DNA of 64,000 nucleotides, from positions 1 through 64,000 of the forward strand of contig NZ_JACJHR010000037.1 of the NCBI RefSeq assembly GCF_014174495.1, written 5' to 3'. The notes under the pieces were generated by a model, which saw nothing but the letters and a program-made list of their open reading frames with translations, was not told where the DNA came from and ran no database searches. The first letter of the stretch is position 1, and every line of letters starts with the position of its first letter. Positions 57,038-64,000 of this stretch are shown here, one piece after another. The translations under genes and the position numbers were made by a program. The DNA comes from Amycolatopsis echigonensis. GTDB lineage: Bacteria > Actinomycetota > Actinomycetes > Mycobacteriales > Pseudonocardiaceae.

Positions 57038-57835
57038 TCAGCGTGGCGCGTAACGGTCGGCGAGTTCGGCACGGTTTCCCTCGACGACCAGGGTGCGTTC
57101 GATCTCCTGGAGACGGTCGAGTGCCGTGGCGTCGGGAAGTCCCGGCACGCACAGGGTTTCCCCGCGCTCGACGGCGACGGCGGTCGCGATGGCTACGGAT
57201 TCGGCGGACATGACGCGCGGCTGGTCCTGATTGGCACCGCCGGACCATTCAGTGGCGACCCGGCCCGGGCAGACCACGGTGGCGGTGACACCGGTGCCGC
57301 TCAACTCGGCCGCCAGCGTGCGGGTGAACGCCACCGTCGCCGATTTCGCCGCGGCGTACAGGGTGCGCGGCGGCATCGGCACCGGGCCGAGCGTGTCCAG
57401 GCCCGCGCTGAACGCGAGCAGCGAAGCCATCGTGACAATGCCGCCGTCGCCTTTCTCCAGCAGCGACGGCAGCACCGCACGAGCGAGGGTGACCGGCGCG
57501 GTGGCGTTGAGCCGCCACAACCGGTCGACGTCGGCCGGGGCGACCTCCGGCAGCGGCGCGTACCCGCCCACGCCCGCGTTGGAGACCAGCAACCGCAGGT
57601 CCCCGCGCGCGGCGCGCTCGGCGGCCGCCTCCAGGCCGTCGGCGGTGGCCAGATCGGCAACGAAGACCTCGGCCGCGGCGCCTTGGTCCGCGGCCCGCGC
57701 GGCGACCTGCTCCAGGCGGTCGCGCCGCCGGGCGAGCAGGACCAGGTCGTAGCCGCGGCCGGCGAGAACATCGGCCAGCGCGGCGCCGATACCGCTGCTG
57801 GCCCCGGTAATCAGGGCGACAGGACGAGTGGACAT
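57038..57835 (-). CDS. SDR-family oxidoreductase
   Basis: The 265-residue SDR has LITGASSGIGAALADVLAGRGYDLVLLARR, LVSNAGVGGY, TMASLLAFSAG and TLYAAAKSATVAFTRTLAAEL with Tyr and Lys. This is the DltE/YqjQ type with a short C-terminus. It begins 9 bp from a perfect palindrome and is divergent from the MarR gene, so it is the likely first target of that repressor. Confidence 0.87.
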   Translation of the reverse strand: MSTRPVALITGASSGIGAALADVLAGRGYDLVLLARRRDRLEQVAARAADQGAAAEVFVADLATADGLEAAAERAARGDLRLLVSNAGVGGYAPLPEVAPADVDRLWRLNATAPVTLARAVLPSLLEKGDGGIVTMASLLAFSAGLDTLGPVPMPPRTLYAAAKSATVAFTRTLAAELSGTGVTATVVCPGRVATEWSGGANQDQPRVMSAESVAIATAVAVERGETLCVPGLPDATALDRLQEIERTLVVEGNRAELADRYAPR

Positions 57836-57843
57836 GCCTCCAC

Positions 57844-57863
57844 AGTATCAAGCACTTGATACT
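57844..57863. promoter_or_regulatory. MarR operator candidate
   Basis: AGTATCAAG-CA-CTTGATACT is a perfect 9-bp inverted repeat with a 2-bp centre between the divergent SDR and MarR genes. A second related half-site (GATTCAAG) follows at about 57880. Placement and symmetry fit autoregulation by the MarR protein. Confidence 0.75.
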
Positions 57864-57906
57864 TGGCAAGCGCTAGATGTGATTCAAGTTCCGTATACTC
57901 CCTGTC

Positions 57907-58389
57907 ATGAGCAGCAGCCCGGAAACCGACACCGCACCTTCGAGCGAGGACGTCTTCGCGCGGGTCGCCTGGGCGCTGCGCCGCGCCGACCTGACCCTGC
58001 AGACCGCGAAAGAACGCCCGCTGCGCGAGGTCGGCGTGCCCGGCTCGCACTACTCGGTGCTCATCAGCCTGCACACCAACCCGGGCGTGACCGGCGCGGA
58101 ACTGGCCCGCCTGCTGAGCGTCACCCCGCAAGCGGTCGCCCTGCTGATCGGCAAGCTGACCGACCGCGGCCTGGTCGAGCGCCGGACGCACCCCCGCCAC
58201 CGCGCTGTCCAGGAACTTCACCTGACCGACGCGGGCCGCGCCGAACTCGCGAAAGCCGAGCACATCGTCAGCGACCTCGAGCAGCACATCCGGGAATCGC
58301 TGGGCCTCAAGCGCTACCGCCAACTGCGGGAACTGCTGGGGCAGGTCATCGACGAACTGCCGAACTGGGAACCACCGCGGACGTGCTGA
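57907..58389 (+). CDS. MarR-family transcriptional regulator
   Basis: The 160-residue protein has a winged helix: HYSVLISLHTNPGVTGAELARLLSVTPQAVALLIGKLTDRGLVERRTHPRHRAVQELHLTDAGR covers about residues 46-110. Flanking helices serve for dimerisation. MarR proteins usually bind a phenolic or CoA-linked ligand. It faces the SDR-NmrA-amidohydrolase unit across the palindrome at 57844. ATG 57907 has no strong ribosome site. Confidence 0.9.
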   Translation: MSSSPETDTAPSSEDVFARVAWALRRADLTLQTAKERPLREVGVPGSHYSVLISLHTNPGVTGAELARLLSVTPQAVALLIGKLTDRGLVERRTHPRHRAVQELHLTDAGRAELAKAEHIVSDLEQHIRESLGLKRYRQLRELLGQVIDELPNWEPPRTC

Positions 58390-58699
58390 CCTCTCGGCCG
58401 TCCCGACGACACCGGGCGAAGGCGGCGCGCAAGCCCGCCAGGGTCTCGAAGCGGCCGCGAACGGAGGTTTCACCACGGTATGGCGACCGCCGACCTGCCG
58501 GGCTCCAGCGCTGGCGAAACCAAGCACTCCCCCGCCCCAGCCAGTCTTCGCCTGCGGCTGCCCGGACGATCTCGCCGATCGCACTCGTCGGCGACCTCCG
58601 GCGCACAGCCACCAGGGCCAGGCATCTCGAACCTGGAGAGCTTCTTCCGCGGACGCAAGCTCCGCAATCCCTCTCTCACCGCCGGAACGGCACCGCCGC
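58390..58699. other. Non-coding stretch, nothing recognised
   Basis: I see no convincing gene, repeat or hairpin between the MarR stop and the TetR remnant. Long open frames on both strands are explained by the base composition and have no family motifs. Confidence 0.5.
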
Positions 58700-59160
58700 A
58701 CGGGGTTGTTGAGGATGTAGCGAGGGAACGAGGAGCATCGAGCATCGCAGCGACGTCTGCGCGGGCATGACGGGCTGGTTCCGGATCGCCCATAATGCCG
58801 GCGGTCGCGAGAACTCCCTCGGCGAGCAGGAAAACTTGTTCAGCCACCGGCACCCCAGCGGCGTGGGCCCACACCGCAATCTGATCGTGGAATGCCTGCT
58901 TGTGTGACCGGACTTCGGCCAGCACCGCCTCCGACGATGGACGGAGTTCGCCGTGGGCGTTGCCCCAGGCACAGCCTCGGAAACCAGGGTTTGCGAACCA
59001 CTGGCCAAGCCAGTCGAAGACCGCGAGTACGCGCGCGTCGGGATCCAGGCCCGGTTCCACGCGGGCGACCAGGTTTGCTCTCCATCGCTGGCCGCGATGC
59101 TTGAGCACCGCGACCACGAGCGCATCCGTCGCCGGGAGGAATCGGCAGGTCCGCTTCAGC
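58700..59160 (-). pseudogene. TetR-family regulator remnant (ligand domain only)
   Basis: The minus strand encodes FLPATDALVVAVLKHRGQRW, VLAVFDWLGQWFANPGFRGC, GELRPSSEAVLAEVRSHKQA and EQVFLLAEGVLATAGIMGDP, which fit the last HTH helix and the C-terminal domain of a TetR protein. The recognition helices expected before FLPATDALV are not readable in any frame. The frame runs on past the normal end. The gene seems decayed. Confidence 0.5.
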
Positions 59161-59405
59161 GGCTTCCCTGGCATGAGCCCATCCGAGTTCATCCGCCGGT
59201 TCTTCGTTGATGCGCAAGGCATTCAGCCTGGTGAACTCCTCACGCGCATTGAGCGGACCTACGTCAACGGTGCGCCAGAACAGTTGGCCCTGAACGGCTC
59301 CACGGATACGTGACCCGCGAGCGATCAACAAGGAGTCGAGTACCGATGAACCGCAATCCCGAAGCGGGCGACGGCCGCTGCTACGGCAAGGAAAACGGCC
59401 AGCGG

Positions 59406-60764
59406 TCAAGCGGACGTCTCGCGAACGGGGTCACCGCCCCCCACGCTCTTGGCCACTGGAATGTCGCGCCGGAGCAGCATCACCGCGCCGCCACCGACTG
59501 CCACCACCACGGAGACGGCCACCGTCGCCGATCGGGCGCTGCCGGTCAGCTGCGTGCCGAGCCCGATGATGTAGGGACCCAGGAAGGATCCGATCGAGGC
59601 GATCGCGTTGATCAGGCCGAACGCGACCGCGGCCCCGGCGGTCCCATCGATCCGCGGGCTGGCGATCACCCAGAGCAGAGGACCGGCGGCGGAGAACGCA
59701 GCGGTCGCGATGCTTATCCCGACGATCATCACCGTAGTCTGCCCCGAGCCAAGCACGCTCACGAGCAACCCGACGACAGCGACGAACATCCCGACGGCGA
59801 AAAGAGCACGATGACGCTGCGTGCGGTCCGCGCTTCTCGCCACGAGCAGCGTCGCGACGATCGCCACGCACCAGGGGATTGCCGAGAGGAGACCTACCGT
59901 CACGGTGTCGTCGATCCCGGTGCCCTTGACGAGGGTCGGCAGCCAGAAGATAACGCCATACACGCCGAGATAGTTCGCGCCGAGCAGGAGCGCAACAGCC
60001 CAGGCACGCCGGTTCTTCAGACCCGACGCCAGGCGCACGCGGAAGGAGACCGCAGAGTCGAGCTGTGCGCGCGTCGGGGAGACCATCGCGGACTGGAGTT
60101 CACGACGCTCCTCATCGGTCAGCCACTTCGCCGACGCGGGTGTGTCGCGCATGATCACGGCAAACAGAACTCCCGCCACGATCGCGGGGACCCCCTCGAT
60201 GATGAAGAGCCACCGCCACCCTTGAAGGCCGGCCGCAAGGTGAGTCGCCTGCAAGATCCAGCCGGAGAGCGGACCCACCACGATGTTGCCCACCGGCCCG
60301 GCGATGGTCAGCACCGCCAGCGCGCTAGCGAGTCGCACGCGGGGAAACCACCTGGTGAGGAAGTACACGACTCCGGGATAGAACCCTGCCTCGGCGGCGC
60401 CGAGCAGAACGCGCGCGACGAAGAATTGGCCGGTGTTCTGAACGAAGGCGCTCAGGATTACGACGAGCCCCCACGTGATCATGATCCGGGCGATCCACGC
60501 TCGGGCGCCGAAACGCTGCAGCAGCAAGTTGCTGGGAACCTCGAGCAGGCAGTATGCGGCGAAGAAGATGCCCGCACCAAGGCCGTAGCTCGCGGCCGTC
60601 AGGCCGATGTCCGCGCGCATCGTCAGGCTGGCGTAGCCGACGTTCACACGGTCCATGATCGCCACTGCGTAGCAAATCGCGACAAGAGGCAGGATGCGCC
60701 AAGCAAGCTTGCTATACAACCTGCGCGAAATGTCCGCACTCGCGCGCTCTGCAACCGGACCCAC
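59406..60764 (-). CDS. MFS transporter of the anion:cation symporter (phthalate/tartrate-like) type
   Basis: The 452-residue protein has twelve predictable hydrophobic segments, with ILPLVAICYAVAIMDRVNVGYA as helix 1, the MFS motif LQRFGARAWIARIMITWG between helices 2 and 3, GAAEAGFYPGVVYFLTRWF, and a central cytoplasmic loop (about 190-240). DRVNVGYA and GAAEAGFYPG are hallmarks of organic-anion/H+ symporters. GTG 60764 is favoured because AGAGGGAG lies 6 nt upstream; the open frame extends to a TTG at 60803. It is divergent from the hydantoinase operon beyond a decayed gene, and both promoters share CAACCGTTTGG, so it may import that operon's substrate. Confidence 0.88.
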   Translation of the reverse strand: MGPVAERASADISRRLYSKLAWRILPLVAICYAVAIMDRVNVGYASLTMRADIGLTAASYGLGAGIFFAAYCLLEVPSNLLLQRFGARAWIARIMITWGLVVILSAFVQNTGQFFVARVLLGAAEAGFYPGVVYFLTRWFPRVRLASALAVLTIAGPVGNIVVGPLSGWILQATHLAAGLQGWRWLFIIEGVPAIVAGVLFAVIMRDTPASAKWLTDEERRELQSAMVSPTRAQLDSAVSFRVRLASGLKNRRAWAVALLLGANYLGVYGVIFWLPTLVKGTGIDDTVTVGLLSAIPWCVAIVATLLVARSADRTQRHRALFAVGMFVAVVGLLVSVLGSGQTTVMIVGISIATAAFSAAGPLLWVIASPRIDGTAGAAVAFGLINAIASIGSFLGPYIIGLGTQLTGSARSATVAVSVVVAVGGGAVMLLRRDIPVAKSVGGGDPVRETSA

Positions 60765-60800
60765 AGTGGTCTCCCTCTGATCATGGATTCGATCACCATA

Positions 60801-60811
60801 CAACCGTTTGG
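60801..60811 (-). promoter_or_regulatory. CAACCGTTTGG box upstream of the MFS gene
   Basis: CAACCGTTTGG is extended by TTG to the inverted repeat CAACC-gttt-GGTTG (60801-60814). The exact reverse complement CCAAACGGTTG lies at 61379-61389 before the hydantoinase gene, suggesting a shared regulator not encoded in the window (or formerly the decayed TetR). Confidence 0.6.
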
Positions 60812-60879
60812 TTGCTAGTCAACTACCGCCTGCGGTTTCGTACGTCGTGAGTCAAGTTTCGTTGAATCAGGCGATCGTT

Positions 60880-61210
60880 GACGGCCCGGAACTCCCGGCG
60901 AGTCCCGAAGGAGGCCAGAGGACCGACCGGCACCCCGAACACCGCCAGGACGCTGACCGGCAACACCATCACCCGACCCAGCACCTGGTCCGCATCACCG
61001 TGGGTCAGACCGCAAAACGTTGTCTGCCGCGCCGAAACCGCCGGGACCCCAGGGCGGAGCGCTCCAGGCGCCTCGTCGGCGACCGCGGTTGACCATGACC
61101 GTCGCGGCGGCCAGCGGCGTGAGCAGGCCGAGCATGAGCAGCAGGCCACCGGCGAGCTCGCTGGTGCCGCCGAGGAGCGCGAAGAACTGAGCTCGCCACG
61201 TCGGCACACG
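60880..61210 (-). pseudogene. DoxX-like membrane protein remnant
   Basis: The minus strand encodes FFALLGGTSELAGGLLLMLG and LLTPLAAATVMVN, which match the core helices of DoxX-family proteins. Further pieces (ADQVLGRVMVLPVSVLAVFG) are in another frame. No full-length frame exists, so it is a fragment. The remaining 61211-61378 has no feature I can support. Confidence 0.4.
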
Positions 61211-61378
61211 TGATCAATCAACCGCCTGGTCAATCTCATTGAGAAGAACATTGCCGCCGGTCGGAAGCGAAGCCTGCCGCGCTCTGCAACGATCGACGAA
61301 CGCGCCGTATAACGACGAGACGATGGCAACCTCACGCCTCTTGCCGATTGGCTCGGTCGATGCCATCATCTTCTGGAA

Positions 61379-61389
61379 CCAAACGGTTG
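61379..61389 (+). promoter_or_regulatory. CCAAACGGTTG box upstream of hyuA
   Basis: It is the reverse complement of 60801-60811 and is followed by TTTGAGTAG. It lies 48 bp before the hydantoinase start codon, in position for promoter control. Confidence 0.6.
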
Positions 61390-61436
61390 TTTGAGTAGTT
61401 TGGCGGGGGGTGGGACGAGCACAAGGAAGGGCAGCC

Positions 61437-63524
61437 GTGGAGAAGGCCAGGATCACCGACAACTCGATCGGCGTCGACATCGGCGGCACGCATACCGACC
61501 TCATCGTGGCGACGGCGGACGGTCTGACGAGGAGCAAGGCGTTCACCACGCATGACGACTACAGCCGGGGCATCTTCGACGCCTTGGACGTCGCCGCGCA
61601 GTCGCTCGCGGTTTCGACGGAGGAGCTCGTCCGCTCCTGTTCCACGTTCATCAACAGCTCGACCATCGTCACCAACGCCGTAACGGAGCTGCGAGGCGCG
61701 AAGGTCGGCGTCCTGATCACCCGCGGTTTCAAGGACACATTCCGGATCGCGCGCGGCGCCCGGAAGGCCGACTATGACGACCACAAGCAGACAACGCCGC
61801 CCGAAGTGGTGGCCCGCGACTGCATCGAGGAGGTCACCGAGCGGTCGCTCGTCGACGGAACCTCGCCTGTCGCGCTCGACGAGGACGATGTCCGGTCAGC
61901 CGTCAAACGGCTGAAGGCGCGCGGCGTAGAGGCGTACGCCGTCTGCTACCTCTGGTCATTCGGTGCGCCTGCGCACGAACAGCGAACCCGCGAGCTCATT
62001 CTCGAGGAAGACCCCGACGCGGTCGTCATGCTCTCCTCCGAGGTCCATCCGGTCATCCGCGAGACAGAGCGCTTCTTCACCGCCGTCTTCAACTGTCTGT
62101 CGCACCGAGGCGCCACTCGGTTCGTGGACCAGATCTCCATGGAGCTCCGGAAGCGAGGGTTCACCGGCACGCCCTCGTTCTTCCAGGGAATCGGAGGCTC
62201 GATCAGCGGTGACGCGGTCGAGTCGAGGCCGATGTCGATGCTCGCGTCCGGCCCCGCCGGCGGCGTCATGGGAGCTGCGGCCCTGGCCGCGCGGATCGGG
62301 CTGACCGACGTGCTCGTAGGAGACATGGGCGGGACCAGCTTCGACACCGCCCTGTTGCACGGTCTCGAACCGACGATCGCCAAGCGGGTCTCCATCGGGC
62401 AGATGCAGACGGGCACCGACATCATCGACGTGGTCTCCGTCGGCTCGGGCGGCGGCAGTCTTGCCTGGATCGACGCGCGGGGCGTGCCGCAAGTGGGTCC
62501 GGAAAGCGCCGGGTCGACGCCCGGCCCGGTTTGCTACGGCCGCGGCGGCACCGAACCGACCGTGACGGACGCGACGATGACTCTGGGACTGATCGACCCA
62601 GACAACTACCTTGCCGGCCGGCACCAGCTCGACCGCGGAGCGGCCGTGAACGCGATCCGAGAGAAGATCGCCGAGCCGCTCGGCTGGACCCCGGAGCAAG
62701 CGGCCGCGGGAATCTACGACCTTGCCGTCGTCAACATGTCCAACGCCCTGCGCACGGTGAGCATCGAGCGCGGCCACGATCCAAGAGCGTTCAGCTTCTT
62801 CGCGTACGGAGGCGGCTTGGGCCTCTTCGCGGTCGAGGTGGGACGACGACTCGGCTGCGCCGAGACCGTCATTCCTGACAACTGCTCGGCCTTCTCCGCG
62901 CAGGGAGTCCTTATGGCGGACTATGTCCGCCAGTACAACCGCACGATCAACTGGGTCATGGCCGACGGGACGCAGGTAGACCGGGTCAACGCAGTCCTCG
63001 CTGAGATGCGGACCGCCGCCGTTGCGGATGCCTCGCAAGACGGCATCCACGAGGCCGATCTCTCGTTCTCAGTGACCGGGGAAGGATGCTTCGCCGGTCA
63101 GGTGTGGGAAATCAGTGTCCCGCTTCCTGACCGTGATCTGACCGCCGAGGACGGCCGTCAGCTGTCCGCCGACTTCCCGTCCATCTACGAGCGTGCGTAC
63201 GGCGAGGGGACGGCCTGGGTCGACGCGCCGGCAACTCTGGTCAACATCGGCGTCAAGGCGTCGTTCCGCCGGCCGAAGCCGCAAACCCGCGAAGCAGAGC
63301 CGCTTTCGGATGCTGCCGCGCCAGAAGCGATCAGCCATCGAGAGGTCTTCCTGCCTTCCGAGCGCCGGCTTCAGTCGATCCCGGTCTACTCCGAGGCCGG
63401 GTTCGTGCCGGGTGCCGCCGTGCCGGGCCCGTGCATCATCGACGTCGGTGACACCACCGTCTACATCCCGACTGGTGCGACCTGTCAACGCGACCGGTAC
63501 TTCAACTTCCGAATCCCCAGTTGA
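61437..63524 (+). CDS. hyuA: N-methylhydantoinase A / 5-oxoprolinase-type ATPase subunit
   Basis: The 695-residue protein starts with the ASKHA-type phosphate loop IGVDIGGTHTDLIVATADG. It has a HyuA N-domain (STFINSSTIVTNAVTELRGAKVGVLITRGFKDTFRIAR), a second nucleotide segment DVLVGDMGGTSFDTALL, then VSVGSGGGSLAWIDARG, and ends with PGPCIIDVGDTTVYIPTGA. With HyuB it hydrolyses hydantoin-like cyclic amides, oxoproline or, in related acetone and acetophenone carboxylases, drives carboxylation. GTG 61437 follows AAGGAAGG. The next gene begins 17 bp later. Confidence 0.9.
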   Translation: MEKARITDNSIGVDIGGTHTDLIVATADGLTRSKAFTTHDDYSRGIFDALDVAAQSLAVSTEELVRSCSTFINSSTIVTNAVTELRGAKVGVLITRGFKDTFRIARGARKADYDDHKQTTPPEVVARDCIEEVTERSLVDGTSPVALDEDDVRSAVKRLKARGVEAYAVCYLWSFGAPAHEQRTRELILEEDPDAVVMLSSEVHPVIRETERFFTAVFNCLSHRGATRFVDQISMELRKRGFTGTPSFFQGIGGSISGDAVESRPMSMLASGPAGGVMGAAALAARIGLTDVLVGDMGGTSFDTALLHGLEPTIAKRVSIGQMQTGTDIIDVVSVGSGGGSLAWIDARGVPQVGPESAGSTPGPVCYGRGGTEPTVTDATMTLGLIDPDNYLAGRHQLDRGAAVNAIREKIAEPLGWTPEQAAAGIYDLAVVNMSNALRTVSIERGHDPRAFSFFAYGGGLGLFAVEVGRRLGCAETVIPDNCSAFSAQGVLMADYVRQYNRTINWVMADGTQVDRVNAVLAEMRTAAVADASQDGIHEADLSFSVTGEGCFAGQVWEISVPLPDRDLTAEDGRQLSADFPSIYERAYGEGTAWVDAPATLVNIGVKASFRRPKPQTREAEPLSDAAAPEAISHREVFLPSERRLQSIPVYSEAGFVPGAAVPGPCIIDVGDTTVYIPTGATCQRDRYFNFRIPS

Positions 63525-63541
63525 GAGGGAGGTGTCCGGCG

Positions 63542-64000
63542 ATGGCCGCACCCTCAGCAAACGGGCTCGACATCATCGACGTCGAGGTCCACGGCAAGTC
63601 GATCCGAAACATCGCGAACGAGATGGCCATCACCCTGATGCGCACCTCTGGGTCGCCGGTAGTGACCGAGGCTCTCGATTTCAGCACGTGCATCCTGGAT
63701 CGCGAGGTCGAGCAGCTGGCCTTCGCCGGCTTCGTGACCTTCCACATCTCGACGGCGATCGGCGGGGTCAAGGCCGTACTGGCCAAGCACGATCTGGCCG
63801 ATCTTCGACCCGGTGACGGGTTTCTTTGCAACGACCCGCATACCTCGGGCGCCATCCACCAAGGCGATTTGGGCGTCGTCATGCCGTTCTTCCACAACGG
63901 CGAGGTCGTCGCCTTCGGCTATGTCAACGAACATGTCCTGGATGCGGGAGGTTCCGCGGTCTCCGGGTTCGCGCCGGCGGCGCACGACAACACGTCCGAG
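63542..64000 (+). CDS. hyuB: N-methylhydantoinase B-type subunit (5' part, cut by window edge)
   Basis: 153 codons are visible. DIIDVEVHGKSIRNIANEMAITLMRTSGSPVVTEALDFSTCILD and LCNDPHTSGAIHQGDLGVVMPFF are the standard N-terminal HyuB motifs, with the conserved NDPxxxGxxHxxD metal and substrate segment. ATG 63542 has GAGGGAGG upstream. It pairs with HyuA upstream; the complex needs ATP and sometimes a small third subunit, which would lie outside the window. Confidence 0.9.
   Translation, partial: MAAPSANGLDIIDVEVHGKSIRNIANEMAITLMRTSGSPVVTEALDFSTCILDREVEQLAFAGFVTFHISTAIGGVKAVLAKHDLADLRPGDGFLCNDPHTSGAIHQGDLGVVMPFFHNGEVVAFGYVNEHVLDAGGSAVSGFAPAAHDNTSE

Noticed and set aside
1..64000. rRNA, tRNA, CRISPR arrays, prophage genes, intact IS elements
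   Set aside because: None seen on either strand by eye; no regularly spaced repeats, transposase motifs or clover-leaf sequences with CCA ends.

Overview
The window looks like a chromosomal segment of a high-GC aerobic actinomycete. A Pseudonocardiaceae member such as Amycolatopsis is my best guess, but no marker gene fixes the genus. The signs are GC-rich coding sequence with GC-rich third positions, many GTG starts, ATGA/GTGA/TGATG stop-start overlaps, and actinobacterial regulator families. I found no rRNA, tRNA, CRISPR array, phage gene or intact insertion sequence. Almost everything encodes CoA-thioester catabolism and its regulators, so this reads as a large catabolic island for one or more alicyclic or branched carboxylic acids.

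Layout. 1-4370: a two-subunit 2-hydroxyacyl-CoA dehydratase (one subunit cut by the left edge), a nitronate monooxygenase-like enzyme, a double-hotdog thioesterase and a PaaX-type regulator. 4632-9339: an acyl-CoA synthetase, a second synthetase broken by an in-frame amber codon, and a short-chain reductase lacking the catalytic Tyr/Lys. 9479-19181 (+): a GAF-LuxR regulator, then a class I P450 operon (CYP108/P450terp-like P450, ferredoxin reductase, [2Fe-2S] ferredoxin, Zn alcohol dehydrogenase, aldehyde dehydrogenase), then a BadI-like ring hydrolase, an acyl-CoA dehydrogenase and a dienoyl-CoA-reductase-like SDR. 33823 down to 20443 (-): about 15 tightly coupled genes, including BadH-like and BadI/MenB-like ring-opening enzymes, crotonases, thiolase, HMG-CoA-lyase-like enzyme, CoA-transferases, LLM flavoenzyme and a phosphotransferase, ending in a wrecked amidase. 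33923-43106: acyl-CoA dehydrogenases around a FadR/GntR regulator, MaoC-type hydratase halves and three CoA ligases. 43323-58389: more crotonase, MDR, SDR, ligase and dehydrogenase genes with LuxR, TetR, PucR and MarR regulators. 58390-64000: regulator and DoxX remnants, an MFS carrier and the start of an N-methylhydantoinase (HyuA/HyuB) operon.

How it may work together (inference). The P450 system plus alcohol and aldehyde dehydrogenases would turn a ring methyl group into a carboxylate. CoA ligases activate it. A dehydrogenase and a crotonase make the 2-hydroxy-cyclohexanecarboxyl-CoA. A BadH-like SDR oxidises it to the 2-keto thioester, and BadI/MenB-like hydrolases open the ring to a substituted pimeloyl-CoA. 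Beta-oxidation and the HMG-CoA-lyase-like enzyme would finish the job. This is the logic expected for p-menthane monoterpenoids such as alpha-terpineol or perillyl alcohol, or for alkyl-cyclohexanes.

Regulation. Four candidate operator families recur at separate promoters: GGTCnGACC (FadR-like), TTGGWCCAA, ATAACGmTCGTTCACAG (TetR-like) and AAGGGGTAwwTCkCTCCTCC. They tie dispersed operons into a few regulons.
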